Source: Thermocrispum municipale DSM 44069
Lineage (GTDB): Bacteria; Actinomycetota; Actinomycetes; Mycobacteriales; Pseudonocardiaceae
Length of the DNA: 64,000 bases
NCBI RefSeq assembly: GCF_000427825.1
Contig: NZ_KE386593.1
Span: 155,246 to 219,245, forward strand
Direction of reading: 5' to 3'
Shown here: piece after piece, positions 16,495-25,239 of the stretch
How the letters are laid out: every line of letters begins with the position of its first letter
Numbering within the stretch: the stretch's first letter is position 1
Program-made: the position numbers and the translations under genes
The notes under the pieces: model-generated
Told to the model about the DNA's origin: nothing
The model's input: the letters and a program-made list of their open reading frames with translations, nothing else
Databases searched by the model: none

Positions 16495-18465
16495 ATGCCC
16501 ACACCTTTGGATTTCGTGACCGCGGCTGCCACGCTGCTCACCATGGCCGCGGCGATATTCCTGCCCGGCTTGGCCATCGGCGCGGCAGCCGGCTTGCGCG
16601 GCTGGATTCTCGCGGGGAGTGCCCCCGTTCTGAGCTACGCGGCGGTGGGCGTCGCCGGCCCGTGGTTCGCTCTTGCCGGAGTGCCGTTCACGCTGACCAC
16701 GGTCGCCTTGTTCGTCGTCGCTCTTGCGGCTCTTGCGGCACTGCTCCGCCGCCGTTGGCCCTCGCGTCAGCCGGCGAGAAGGACGCCGTGGTCGCGGCAC
16801 GCGCACCAGGGTGTGGTGGTTTTCCTGCTGCTGGGCGCGCTCATCGGTGGCTTCACCGTGCTGTGGGGCATGGGCGGTCTGCACGCCATCCCACAGGGCT
16901 TCGACACCCCGCTGCACGCCAACGGCATCCGCTACATCGCCGAAACCGGCGACGGCAGTTTGCACGGGATGAACAGCGTGCATCGCTGGGGCGACACCGA
17001 GAAGCTGTTCTACCCGAACGCCTACCACCTGCTCGGCGCACTCGTCTACCAGATCATCGGGGCGCCGATCCCGGCGATACTGAACGCGAATTCCGTGCTG
17101 ACGCCGGGGCTGCTCGCGTTGTCCCTGGTGACCATGGTGCGGGTGTTCCGCGGGCGCGCGGTGTTCGCCGGCGCCGTCGCGGTGCTTGCCGTCGTCCCCG
17201 CGACCCTGCTCTACGCCATGCTGGCCGGGCCGCTGCTGCCGTTCATGCTGGCCATGGCGCTCCTGCCGGTGCTTCCCGCACTGTTGGCCCACTACCTCGA
17301 GCGGCCCGCGAGCGACACCGGATTCGTCCTGGTTGCAGGGGCCGTCGGAGCGCTCTCGGTGCACAGCTCGACGGCGTTCTCCTGCCTGCTGTTCGTGATC
17401 CCGCTGCTGGTCTACCGGTGGCGACGGAACCTGCCGCGGCTCCGCCGCGATGCCGTCGCGCTGCTCTGCGCGGGTGTGGCGGCTGCCGTCGTCGCGGCGC
17501 CGCACCTGGTGGGCGCGGTGGGGCGCGCCGCGAGCCCGTATCCGTACAGCGGCTGGCCGTCGCATCGCAGCATTCCCGAAGCACTGGCCCAGTTGTTCAG
17601 CTTCCGGTCCTCCGGCGGCATCAGCCACATCGCACTGCTCGTGGTCACCGTCGTCGGCATCCTGACCTGTCGCAGGCTGGGGCGATTGCGGTGGATGGGC
17701 GCGACCGCGGTCATCGCCGGGACGCTGTGGGTGTTGGTCGCCGCGTTCGACGACGAGTTCGTGGTGACCCTGGCCAGGCCGTGGTGGGACGACCCGATGC
17801 GCCTGATGGCCCTGGCCGCGATGCCGTTGACCGTGCTGGCCGCGCACGGCATCTCGGAGATCCAGCGCTGGTTGCGCAACGCCTTGGACGCCCGCGTCTT
17901 CCACCCGCGCGACCTGCATCCGTCCGCCAGGGCAGCGACCACGGCTGCCGTGGCGGTGGCTCTGTTCTGCCTGGCCAGCGGCGGCTTCTACGTCCGGTCC
18001 AACGCCGAACTCGTCGGCGCACACATCGGGCACGGCCGCGTGGTCACCCCCGGCGAAGCCCAGGCCATGATCGAGCTAGGCAAGATCGCCGCGCCCGGTG
18101 AGTGGGTGATGAACGACCGCTACGACGGCACGGTGTGGACCTACGCGCTCAGCGGTGTGCGGACGGTGGCCGGGCATTTCGGCGGCGCGCTGCTCCCGTC
18201 GGACGCCAAGCTGCTGGCCAGGAAGTTCAACGAGTACTCGGACAACACCGACGTGCGCGCAGCGGTGAAGCGGCGCAACGTGAAATGGGTGATCGTCGGT
18301 CGCAAGGGCTTCCTGCCGCATTTCCGGCGCCAGCCGGGGATGACCGGCCTGGAGAAGGCGCCCTTCCTGCGCGAGGTCTATCGCAACGACGACGCGGTGA
18401 TCTACCGAATCCTCGGAACACCGAGTACGACCGAAGGCGCCATCAAACAGGTCGCCGACCGGTGA
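16495..18465 (+). CDS. DUF6541-type polytopic membrane protein, copy 3 (candidate GT-C glycosyltransferase)
   Basis: A 656-residue paralogue of the tandem pair at 7.8-11.7 kb, more diverged. It keeps LHANGIRYIAETGDG, FYPNAYHLLGALVY, VHSSTAFS, RPWWDDPMRLMAL and VMNDRYDGTVWTYALSGV. The N-terminal 500 residues form about 12 membrane helices; the tail NVKWVIVGRKGF...DDAVIYRI is soluble. Asn of the WWND motif is Asp here. The start ATG at 16495 follows a GGGAAAA stretch. It ends 2 bp from the convergent flippase-like gene. The same unknown lipid-sugar chemistry as the other copies is likely, possibly with another acceptor. Confidence 0.75.
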   Translation: MPTPLDFVTAAATLLTMAAAIFLPGLAIGAAAGLRGWILAGSAPVLSYAAVGVAGPWFALAGVPFTLTTVALFVVALAALAALLRRRWPSRQPARRTPWSRHAHQGVVVFLLLGALIGGFTVLWGMGGLHAIPQGFDTPLHANGIRYIAETGDGSLHGMNSVHRWGDTEKLFYPNAYHLLGALVYQIIGAPIPAILNANSVLTPGLLALSLVTMVRVFRGRAVFAGAVAVLAVVPATLLYAMLAGPLLPFMLAMALLPVLPALLAHYLERPASDTGFVLVAGAVGALSVHSSTAFSCLLFVIPLLVYRWRRNLPRLRRDAVALLCAGVAAAVVAAPHLVGAVGRAASPYPYSGWPSHRSIPEALAQLFSFRSSGGISHIALLVVTVVGILTCRRLGRLRWMGATAVIAGTLWVLVAAFDDEFVVTLARPWWDDPMRLMALAAMPLTVLAAHGISEIQRWLRNALDARVFHPRDLHPSARAATTAAVAVALFCLASGGFYVRSNAELVGAHIGHGRVVTPGEAQAMIELGKIAAPGEWVMNDRYDGTVWTYALSGVRTVAGHFGGALLPSDAKLLARKFNEYSDNTDVRAAVKRRNVKWVIVGRKGFLPHFRRQPGMTGLEKAPFLREVYRNDDAVIYRILGTPSTTEGAIKQVADR

Positions 18466-18467
18466 CC

Positions 18468-19520
18468 TTACTTGGCCGGTGTCTCGTCGGCCCGCTTGTC
18501 CGCACCGGCCGCGTCGCCCCGCAACTTCATCTTGGCCGCCGCGATAGCCCCGCCCGCGGTGATCAGGTCGGCCATCAGGAACATCGCCCGGGACACCACG
18601 GCGAACGCCCCTGCCTGCACCGGGTCGATACCCGACGCGACCAGCAACGCGACGATGACCACCTCACGGGCACCCACGCCCGCGGGAAGGATGAACGCCA
18701 CCGTGCCCGCGGTCATGGCCAACGCCATGGCGCCGATGCACAGCAGCAGCCCGGTCCAGCCCGGCGCGCCGACCGAGTTGGCCAGCAGCCACAGGTGCAG
18801 GCCGTGGAAGAGCTTGGCCACCGACGAGGCGCCCAGCACCTTGCCGATCATGCCCCAGCGCAGCTGGTGGTCCAGCGGCTGCCGACGCAGAATGCGCAGC
18901 GCCAGCGAGGTCAGCCAGGTGAGCACCTTCGGGTGCAGGGTGATCAGGCCGACCGGCAGCACCAGCAGCATCCAGCGGGCGTTCGGGCTGGTGGCGAAGA
19001 TCTCCGGCAGCGCGATCAGGCCGAAGAACATGGCCGAGACCATGATGATGCCCAGGTGCACCAGCGTCGCGACGAACACCCGGGCGCGGGCCAGGCCCGC
19101 CTGCTTGCCGAGCTCCATCTGCAGCAGGTAGCCCCACACCGACCCGGGCACGTACTTGCCGAGCTGGCCGACCAGGTAGATCTGCGCGCCGGTGCGGTAG
19201 CCGATCGGCGGGCCCAGGTCGTCGACGATGACCTGCCAGCCGTACACCGTCGCCGCCATCGACGCGACCACCGCGGCCAGCGACAACACCGACGACTGCC
19301 ACGGGATGTCCCGCAAGGTGTCCCAGAACTCGCCCCAATTGGCCCACAGCTGGTAGGCGGCGAAACCGACCACCACGACGACGGCCAGCCAGCGCAGCGC
19401 ATTGATGATCTGGGTGCGCCGGGAGGACTTGGTCAGCACCGCGGGCGACGCTTCGGCGACGCCGTCAGCGCCTTTGTCGGCCGCAGGCTCCTCCTGCACG
19501 GCCGTGTCAATGTTCTCCAC
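18468..19520 (-). CDS. Flippase-like membrane protein (LPG synthase TM domain family)
   Basis: A 350-residue integral membrane protein with about eight helices between residues 40 and 325 and charged tails. GQLGKYVPGSVWGY (119-132) and the late FILPAGVGAREVVIVALL are hallmarks of the lysylphosphatidylglycerol-synthetase transmembrane (UPF0104/YbhN-like) family, which is proposed to flip glycolipids or their precursors. No catalytic synthetase domain is present. The GTG start overlaps the 3' end of the LpxA-like gene by 14 bp, so the flippase is translated with the acyltransferase, suggesting it moves the acylated product. Confidence 0.85.
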   Translation of the reverse strand: MENIDTAVQEEPAADKGADGVAEASPAVLTKSSRRTQIINALRWLAVVVVVGFAAYQLWANWGEFWDTLRDIPWQSSVLSLAAVVASMAATVYGWQVIVDDLGPPIGYRTGAQIYLVGQLGKYVPGSVWGYLLQMELGKQAGLARARVFVATLVHLGIIMVSAMFFGLIALPEIFATSPNARWMLLVLPVGLITLHPKVLTWLTSLALRILRRQPLDHQLRWGMIGKVLGASSVAKLFHGLHLWLLANSVGAPGWTGLLLCIGAMALAMTAGTVAFILPAGVGAREVVIVALLVASGIDPVQAGAFAVVSRAMFLMADLITAGGAIAAAKMKLRGDAAGADKRADETPAK

Positions 19521-20226
19521 GGTGTCCTTCCCGAGCCCACTTCGTCAGCAGCTTCGCCAGTTCCGCCGGCAGCTCGGGCAGCTCACCGGCACCTTGCAAC
19601 ACGTAGGACTCGAGCTGCGCGATCGCCTCGGCAGAGACTCCCCGACGGCTCAACCCCACCACGTTCATGCCGGATACCCGGGCAGGAACGCCTCTACTGA
19701 TGGTGAAGGGTGGCAATTCACGGGTGACAGCCGCCCCCATGCCAACCATTGCGCCGGGACCGATCCGGCCGCGCTGATGCACCACCACACCGAGCCCGAG
19801 GTTGGCCAGCGACCACACCTCGCTGTGTCCACCGATCACCACGTTCGATCCCAGTGTGACACCGTCGCCGATCTGGCAGTCGTGCGCGACATGCGCGCTG
19901 CGCAGGAAATACCCGTCGCTGCCGATGCTGGTAGGCCGTTTGGTCCCCTGATGGACGCTGCAGTATTCGCGGATGCGGTTGCCGTCGCCGACGCGCACGC
20001 CGAACCCGTCCCGCTCGGGATCACCCGACGGGGGGTCCTCCCACGCCGCCGGGTGGGGCGCACCACGGTCCGAGGCCGGAGTGCCGATGACGCAGTGCGG
20101 GCCGATCCAGTTGTTCGAGCCGATGACCGTCGGGCCGACGATCACTGCATAGGGTCCGATGTCGTTGCCGTCGCCCAGTTCGACGCCATCGCCGATGACC
20201 GCCGTCGGGTGGATCCGGTTCGCCAC
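19507..20226 (-). CDS. LpxA-like hexapeptide-repeat acyltransferase
   Basis: A 240-residue left-handed beta-helix protein that follows E. coli LpxA unusually closely: IHPTAVIGDG (5-14), VGDGNRIREYCSVHQGT (79-95), SAHVAHDC with His112 and His115 (catalytic His125 in E. coli), VVHQ (His150, Gln151), MVGMG and the C-terminal VVGLSRRGVSAEAI. Asp53 matches substrate-binding Asp74, but the nearby lysine is not conserved and ~20 residues are inserted after it. LpxA acylates UDP-GlcNAc or, with GnnA/GnnB, UDP-GlcNAc3N. An actinomycete has no lipid A, so another acylated sugar nucleotide is inferred. Start GTG 20226; other starts lie upstream. Confidence 0.85.
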   Translation of the reverse strand: MANRIHPTAVIGDGVELGDGNDIGPYAVIVGPTVIGSNNWIGPHCVIGTPASDRGAPHPAAWEDPPSGDPERDGFGVRVGDGNRIREYCSVHQGTKRPTSIGSDGYFLRSAHVAHDCQIGDGVTLGSNVVIGGHSEVWSLANLGLGVVVHQRGRIGPGAMVGMGAAVTRELPPFTISRGVPARVSGMNVVGLSRRGVSAEAIAQLESYVLQGAGELPELPAELAKLLTKWAREGHRGEH

Positions 20227-20420
20227 GTCTCGTCCGTTCGGTCTGCGCCGCACTCTCGCCGCCCGCGCCATCGGGGCGCGGCCCGGGTGCGGATCCGCAC
20301 GCACCGTCCCGGTAGCCTGGCCGGGGCTCGCGCCGCCTGGTTACGGGCGGCAGCCACCCTACCCGACCCGGTCACCCGCACCGGCTAGCAGGCAACCAGC
20401 ATGTTGGGGAGCGCAGTGTC

Positions 20421-21527
20421 ATGATCCCGATCACCGTCGTCGACGTCGCCGACGCCGAGCCACTCGTGGCGGAGGTGTTGCGGTCCGGGGTCATCGCCCA
20501 AGGGCCGATGGTCAAACGGTTCGAAGGGCTCTTCGCCGAAGTGGCAGGCACCAAGCACGCGGTGGCGGTGAACAGCGGCACCACGGCGCTGGTGGCCAGC
20601 GTGCAGGCGCTGGGCCTGCGACCGGGCGACGAGGTCATCACGTCGCCGTTCACGTTCGTCGCGACGCTCAACGCCGTGCTGGAAGCGGGCGCCACGGTCC
20701 GGTTCGCCGACATCCGCGCGGACGACTTCAACCTCGACCCGGATGCCGTGGCGGACGCGATCACCGAGCGCACCAAGGCGATCATGCCGGTCCACCTGTA
20801 CGGGCAGACCGCGGACATGGGTGCGCTGATGCCGCTGGCCGACGAGCGCGGGCTGCACGTGATCGAGGATGCCGCGCAGGCCGTCGGCGCGAAGTTCGAC
20901 GGCAAGCCCGCGGGCTCGTTCGGCGTCGGGTGTTTCTCGCTGTACGCGACGAAGAACGTGACCACGGCCGAAGGCGGCGTGGTCACCACCAGCGACGACG
21001 ACCTGGCGGACCGGCTGCGAGTGCTGCGTAACCAGGGCATGCGCGCCCGCTACCAGTACGAGATGGCCGGCCACAACTACCGGATGACCGACGTGCACGC
21101 GGCGATCGGCATCCCGCAGATGGAGCGGATCGCCGAGCTGACCGCCAAGCGTCAGCGCAACGCGCAGCGGCTGACCGAAGGGCTGACGGGCACACCAGGG
21201 TTGAAGCTGCCGCAGGTGCTGCCCGGCCGCGAACACGTCTGGCACCAGTACACCGTCCAGGTGCTGCCGGACGCCGCGATGTCCCGCGACGAGCTGGCGG
21301 CGGCGCTGACCGAGCGGGGCGTCGGCAACGGCATCTACTACCCGAAGCTGGTCTTCGACTACGACTGCTACCGCGGCCACCCACAGGTTCCCCAGGTCAA
21401 GGTGGCGGACTTCCCGACCGCGGCCGCGGCGGCCGAGCAGGTCCTGTCGCTGCCGGTGCACGCCGCGCTGACCGACGAGGAACTGACCACGATCATCACC
21501 ACCGTGCGAGAGGTTCTCGGCGCATGA
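20421..21527 (+). CDS. DegT/DnrJ/EryC1/StrS sugar aminotransferase
   Basis: A 368-residue PLP-dependent sugar-nucleotide aminotransferase. It has NSGTTAL at 51-57 for phosphate binding, Asp150 in HVIEDAAQA for the pyridine nitrogen, and Schiff-base Lys178 in SLYATKN. GNGIYYPKLV near the end completes the family pattern. It would put an amino group on a keto-sugar nucleotide, using glutamate. The next gene, a Gfo/Idh-type oxidoreductase, starts within its stop codon, so the pair is expected to make a 3-amino (GlcNAc3N-like) sugar as GnnA/GnnB or WbpB/WbpE do. GGGGAG precedes the ATG by 10 bases. Confidence 0.9.
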   Translation: MIPITVVDVADAEPLVAEVLRSGVIAQGPMVKRFEGLFAEVAGTKHAVAVNSGTTALVASVQALGLRPGDEVITSPFTFVATLNAVLEAGATVRFADIRADDFNLDPDAVADAITERTKAIMPVHLYGQTADMGALMPLADERGLHVIEDAAQAVGAKFDGKPAGSFGVGCFSLYATKNVTTAEGGVVTTSDDDLADRLRVLRNQGMRARYQYEMAGHNYRMTDVHAAIGIPQMERIAELTAKRQRNAQRLTEGLTGTPGLKLPQVLPGREHVWHQYTVQVLPDAAMSRDELAAALTERGVGNGIYYPKLVFDYDCYRGHPQVPQVKVADFPTAAAAAEQVLSLPVHAALTDEELTTIITTVREVLGA

Positions 21528-22480
21528 GCACACGCAAGCTGGCCCTGATCGGTACCGGAATGATGGGCAAGCTGCATGCCAGGGTCATCGGCCAGAGCAT
21601 GCAGGCCGAGCTGGTGCGGGTCGTCGACCCGAACGAGGAAGCGGCCCGGCCGGTCGTCGAGCAACACGGAGCCGAGTGGACGCCGGAGATCGGCAGCCTG
21701 ACCGGTGTGGACGGCGTCATCGTCGCCTCGGCCACCGAGACGCACCACAAGCTCGCGCTCGAGGTCATCGACCTGGGCAAGCCGGTGCTGGTGGAAAAGC
21801 CGCTGTGCGGCAGCCTGGCGGAGACCAAGGAGGTCCTGGCCACCGCCGAGCGCCAGGGTGTCCCGCTCATGTGCGGCCTGCTCGAGCGGTACAACCCCGC
21901 GGTGCTGACGGCCAAGGCGCTGCTCGAGGAGCCGATCCACGTCATCGCGCAGCGGCACAGCCCGTACGCGCCGCGGATCAAGACGGGCGTGGCCTGGGAC
22001 CTGTTGGTGCACGACGTCGACCTGGCGATCCAGATGTTCGGCGGCGCCACCCCGGTGCACACGATCGCGGAAGCAGGCTACTTCCACCCGGGGTCGGTGG
22101 AGGGCGCCGAGGACACCGTGGACGCGGTGCTGAAGTTCGAGCGTGGGCTGGCCACGGTGTCGGCGTCACGGGTCGGTCAGCGCAAGGTCCGCTCGATGGT
22201 GATCTCCGAACTGGAGCGGCTGATCGAGCTCGACCTGCTGCGCCGCGACGTGACCATCTACAAGCACATCTCGCACGAAGGCCCGACCACCGGCGCGCCC
22301 GCGTACAAGCAGCAGACGGTCATCGAGATCCCGCAGCTGACCACGATCGCCGAGCCACTGGCCACGCAGCTGGACCGGTTCCTCGAGCTGATCGACGGCA
22401 AGATCGACATCGACGGCGAGCGGAAGTCGATCCTGCCGTCGCACGAGGTCGTCGCCGACGTGCTGGAGCAGACTCACTAA
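21524..22480 (+). CDS. Gfo/Idh/MocA-family sugar oxidoreductase
   Basis: A 318-residue NAD(P)-dependent dehydrogenase. The Rossmann loop GTGMMG is at 10-15, the family EKP motif is Glu91-Lys92-Pro93 (VLVEKPLCG), and a catalytic-type histidine pair lies in LLVHDVDLAI. It overlaps the aminotransferase by ATGA, so both are made together. In WbpB/WbpE and GnnA/GnnB systems this enzyme oxidises the 3-OH of UDP-GlcNAc-type sugars before transamination. Together with the divergent LpxA-like gene it suggests a 3-acylamino sugar nucleotide. Confidence 0.9.
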   Translation: MSTRKLALIGTGMMGKLHARVIGQSMQAELVRVVDPNEEAARPVVEQHGAEWTPEIGSLTGVDGVIVASATETHHKLALEVIDLGKPVLVEKPLCGSLAETKEVLATAERQGVPLMCGLLERYNPAVLTAKALLEEPIHVIAQRHSPYAPRIKTGVAWDLLVHDVDLAIQMFGGATPVHTIAEAGYFHPGSVEGAEDTVDAVLKFERGLATVSASRVGQRKVRSMVISELERLIELDLLRRDVTIYKHISHEGPTTGAPAYKQQTVIEIPQLTTIAEPLATQLDRFLELIDGKIDIDGERKSILPSHEVVADVLEQTH

Positions 22481-22601
22481 GAGCGCGGACAACAGCGACC
22501 GCGGGCCACGAAGAGCGCCCGCCCACCAGCCGCCGGCGGGTTACTACGAGGAACGCGCACAGCAGCGGCCGCCGGGCCACGAGCGCCGGCGGCCACCACC
22601 G
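22481..22601 (+). repeat. Imperfect ~50-bp duplication between convergent genes
   Basis: A stretch starting at 22481 (GAGCGCGGACAACAGCGACC) recurs in altered form at 22551 (GAACGCGCACAGCAGCGGCC); both run on through GGGCCACGA...AGCGCC. The copies are offset by 70 bp and fill the space between the oxidoreductase and the GT4 gene. Confidence 0.5.
22567..22594. terminator. Bidirectional hairpin between oxidoreductase and GT4 genes
   Basis: GGCCGCCGG (22567-22575) and CCGGCGGCC (22586-22594) form a perfect 9-bp stem with a 10-base loop between two convergent stop codons. There is no T-run on either side. Confidence 0.55.
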
Positions 22602-23789
22602 TCAGCGGCGCTGCGCGGCCAGCTGCTGCAGCGTCTCCAGGTACTTCTCGGTCACCGCGGTCATGGAGAAGTGCTGGTCCACGATGGCCATGCCGTTGCG
22701 GGCCATCCGGCGCGCCTCCTCCGGGTTCTTCAGCACTTCGATCAACCGCTCGGCAACCGCCTTGGCGTCGCCGACCGGCACCAGGTGCATGTGCTCCCGG
22801 TCGATGATCTTGATGTCGCCGAAGTGATCCTCGGTGATGGCCGCGACCTGCGGCGTCCCGGCGGCCAGCGTCTCGAGACAAGCCGTGCCGAAGCCGATGC
22901 CTTGCAGGCTGTGGCACTCCACGTCGGCGGTGGCCAGGTAGTCCGGCACGTCCGCCTTCGGCGCCGCACCGGTGGTGATGATGGCGTCCCGAACGCCGAG
23001 CTCGTCGGCCCGCTTGAGGAACGCGTCGTAGTAGATCCCGCCGACCACGACCAGCTTGGCGTCCGGAATCTCCTTCAACACCGCAGGCATGGCCTCGGTC
23101 AGCGTGACCCGGTCCCGCAGTGGGATGACGTGGCCGAGTGACAAGATCATCGGGGCGTCGCCGATGCCCAGCTCGTCGCGCATCCGGTTCGGGTTGCCGC
23201 TGCGCGCCCACGTGGGGTCGAGGCCGACCGGGATGTCGACCGTGCCGGAGATCGCGCCCTTGTACTTCTTGTGGATGTAGTCGTTCATCAGCCGGTCCAT
23301 CACCACGTGCATCGGCTTGTAGCGCCGCAGGATGGGGGCGACCAGCAGCTTGTCCAGCGTGGAGAACACCGCCTGATACATCGGCTTCGGGCTCTCCAGC
23401 CGGGTGTGCACCGACAGCAGCACCGGCACGTCGTTCTTGCGCGCCCACATGCCGGTTGCCCACGTCAGGTCGAAGAACTGGCCGTGCTGGTGGATCACGT
23501 CCGGCTGGAACTCGCCGAGCAGCCTGCGCAGGGCCTTCGGCAGCGACGGCCGGGTGGCGAACGTGATGTCGAAGTTCACCGCCAGCTTGGTCTTGGGCAG
23601 CCGGAAGGCGGGCAGGCGCACGATGCGCACGCCGTCCACCGTCTCCTCGGCAGGCGCGTTCGGGTACTCGGCGGTGATGACCAGGACTTCATGGCCGCGC
23701 GCCACATAGCCCTTGGCAAGCGACTCGGCCATGTGCGCGCTGCCGCCGACCCTGGGCGGGTAGAAGTTGTTCACGACGGCGATCCGCAT
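22602..23789 (-). CDS. GT4-family glycosyltransferase
   Basis: A GT-B glycosyltransferase of 395 residues. The N-terminal loop is NNFYPPRVGGSAHMAESL (8-25), and the donor-side motif is SLQGIGFGTACLETLAAGTP. The first Glu of the usual EX7E motif is Ile here; the second is kept. It probably transfers a sugar from a nucleotide donor onto a membrane lipid at the cytoplasmic face. GAGGAG lies 8 bases before the ATG at 23789, which fixes the start. It sits beside the aminosugar/LpxA-like/flippase genes and could use their product, which is inference. Confidence 0.88.
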   Translation of the reverse strand: MRIAVVNNFYPPRVGGSAHMAESLAKGYVARGHEVLVITAEYPNAPAEETVDGVRIVRLPAFRLPKTKLAVNFDITFATRPSLPKALRRLLGEFQPDVIHQHGQFFDLTWATGMWARKNDVPVLLSVHTRLESPKPMYQAVFSTLDKLLVAPILRRYKPMHVVMDRLMNDYIHKKYKGAISGTVDIPVGLDPTWARSGNPNRMRDELGIGDAPMILSLGHVIPLRDRVTLTEAMPAVLKEIPDAKLVVVGGIYYDAFLKRADELGVRDAIITTGAAPKADVPDYLATADVECHSLQGIGFGTACLETLAAGTPQVAAITEDHFGDIKIIDREHMHLVPVGDAKAVAERLIEVLKNPEEARRMARNGMAIVDQHFSMTAVTEKYLETLQQLAAQRR

Positions 23790-23893
23790 TGGGCACTCCT
23801 CGTACTGCACGACAAGGGGGCACCTTATGCGTCGTGGCCGCACGGTGAACACTCGGGGTGACCACGACCGGTTGACCGCCACAGGAGGGACAC

Positions 23894-25087
23894 GTGCGCA
23901 CGGACGGCCGAAAGGTTCTCGTCATCGGGGGTGGCATCGTCGGACTGGCGGTGGCCCGCGCCCTGCAGGCGCGCGGGAAAGACGTCACTGTGTGCGAGAA
24001 GGAAGGACACTGGGCGGCCCATCAAAGCGGCCACAACTCCGGTGTCGCACACGCCGGCCTCTACTACCCGCCCGGCTCCCACAAGGCGCGGATGGCCGTT
24101 GCCGGATGCCGCTCTGTCGTCGACTACGCCAAGGCCCACGGTGTCCGAGCGGAAGTGTGCGGAAAGCTCGTCGTGGCGACGTCGTCGGAGGAAGTGCCGC
24201 GGTTGCACGCGCTGGCCGATCGCGCGAAGGCCAACGGCGTGCCCGCCCGGCTGATCGGCTCCGCCGAGGCACGGGAATTCGAACCACATGTGTCCTGCAT
24301 CGAGGCGCTCAGGGTCGAGTCCACAGCCGTGGTGGACTTCCCCGGCGTCTGCGCGGCGCTCGCCCGCGAGCTCGCCGACGGCGGCGCACAGCTGCGGCTG
24401 AACACTCCCGTGCTGGCGATCCGTCCCCGCGGCAGCCGCGTGGCCGTCGAGACGCCACACGAGACGCTGTTTGCGGACCAGCTCGTCAACTGCGCCGGCC
24501 TGCACGCCGACCGCGTCGCGCGGCTGGCCGGCGTGACTCCACCAGTGCGGATCGTGCCGTTCCGCGGTGAGTACTACTCGCTGAAGCCCTCCGCCGAACA
24601 CCTGGTCCGCGGCCTGATCTACCCGGTGCCGGACCCCTCGTTGCCGTTTCTCGGCGTGCACCTGACCCGGCTGATCGACGGCTCCGTGCACGCCGGCCCG
24701 AACGCGGTCATCGCATTCGATCGCGAGGGTTACCGGTGGCGAGACTTCTCCGTTGCCGAAGCCGTGCGACTGGCCGGCTTCCCCGGGCTCCGGCGGCTGG
24801 CCCGCCGGTACCCGCGGACCGCGGTCGGCGAGGTGCTGCGGTCACTGTCCCCGCGCCGGTTCGCGCGCGACCTGCAACGCCTCGTGCCCGAATTGACCAG
24901 TGCGGACATCGAACGGCACGGCGCGGGTGTGCGGGCCCAAGCCATGCGCGCCGACGGCACCCTGGTGGACGACTTTCTCATCGTTCGTGCAGCGCACGGC
25001 GTTCATGTGCTCAACGCGCCCTCTCCCGCGGCGACTTCGTCGTTGGAGATTGCCGAGCACGTCGCGCTCGAACTTGACCGGCGCTAA
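23894..25087 (+). CDS. lhgO: L-2-hydroxyglutarate oxidase
   Basis: A DAO-family FAD enzyme of 397 residues. The dinucleotide-binding VIGGGIVGLAVARAL is at 10-24, then SGHNSGVAHAGLYYPPGSHKA, the LhgO/L2HGDH signature. PFRGEYYSL and YPVPDPSLPFLGVHLTR follow, and a C-terminal glycine-rich FAD strand is near HVLNAPSPAATSSL. It oxidises L-2-hydroxyglutarate to 2-oxoglutarate and passes electrons to the membrane or oxygen. CAGGAGGG lies 5 bases before the GTG. The gene is divergent from GT4 with 104 bp between them and seems metabolically separate from it. Confidence 0.9.
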   Translation: MRTDGRKVLVIGGGIVGLAVARALQARGKDVTVCEKEGHWAAHQSGHNSGVAHAGLYYPPGSHKARMAVAGCRSVVDYAKAHGVRAEVCGKLVVATSSEEVPRLHALADRAKANGVPARLIGSAEAREFEPHVSCIEALRVESTAVVDFPGVCAALARELADGGAQLRLNTPVLAIRPRGSRVAVETPHETLFADQLVNCAGLHADRVARLAGVTPPVRIVPFRGEYYSLKPSAEHLVRGLIYPVPDPSLPFLGVHLTRLIDGSVHAGPNAVIAFDREGYRWRDFSVAEAVRLAGFPGLRRLARRYPRTAVGEVLRSLSPRRFARDLQRLVPELTSADIERHGAGVRAQAMRADGTLVDDFLIVRAAHGVHVLNAPSPAATSSLEIAEHVALELDRR

Positions 25088-25168
25088 ATATTTCCCTTAA
25101 CGAATCTCCAGGTAAACGCCGGCTTTCAGGTATTAGCGGAAGCCGGTCGCGCCCCTATTCTCAATTCA

Positions 25169-25196
25169 AACACCTCCCGTTCGGGGCGGTGTCTTC
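25169..25196 (+). terminator. Hairpin in the leader between lhgO and the isomerase
   Basis: ACACC and GGTGT flank an inner TCCC/GGGG stem with a GTTC loop and one bulged base, after an AT-rich stretch downstream of lhgO. It may end lhgO transcription or lie in the leader of the next gene. Confidence 0.4.
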
Positions 25197-25239
25197 ACCG
25201 TCGGAGCCCCCGGCTCCACAAGCAGGATGAGGAGGGGCG

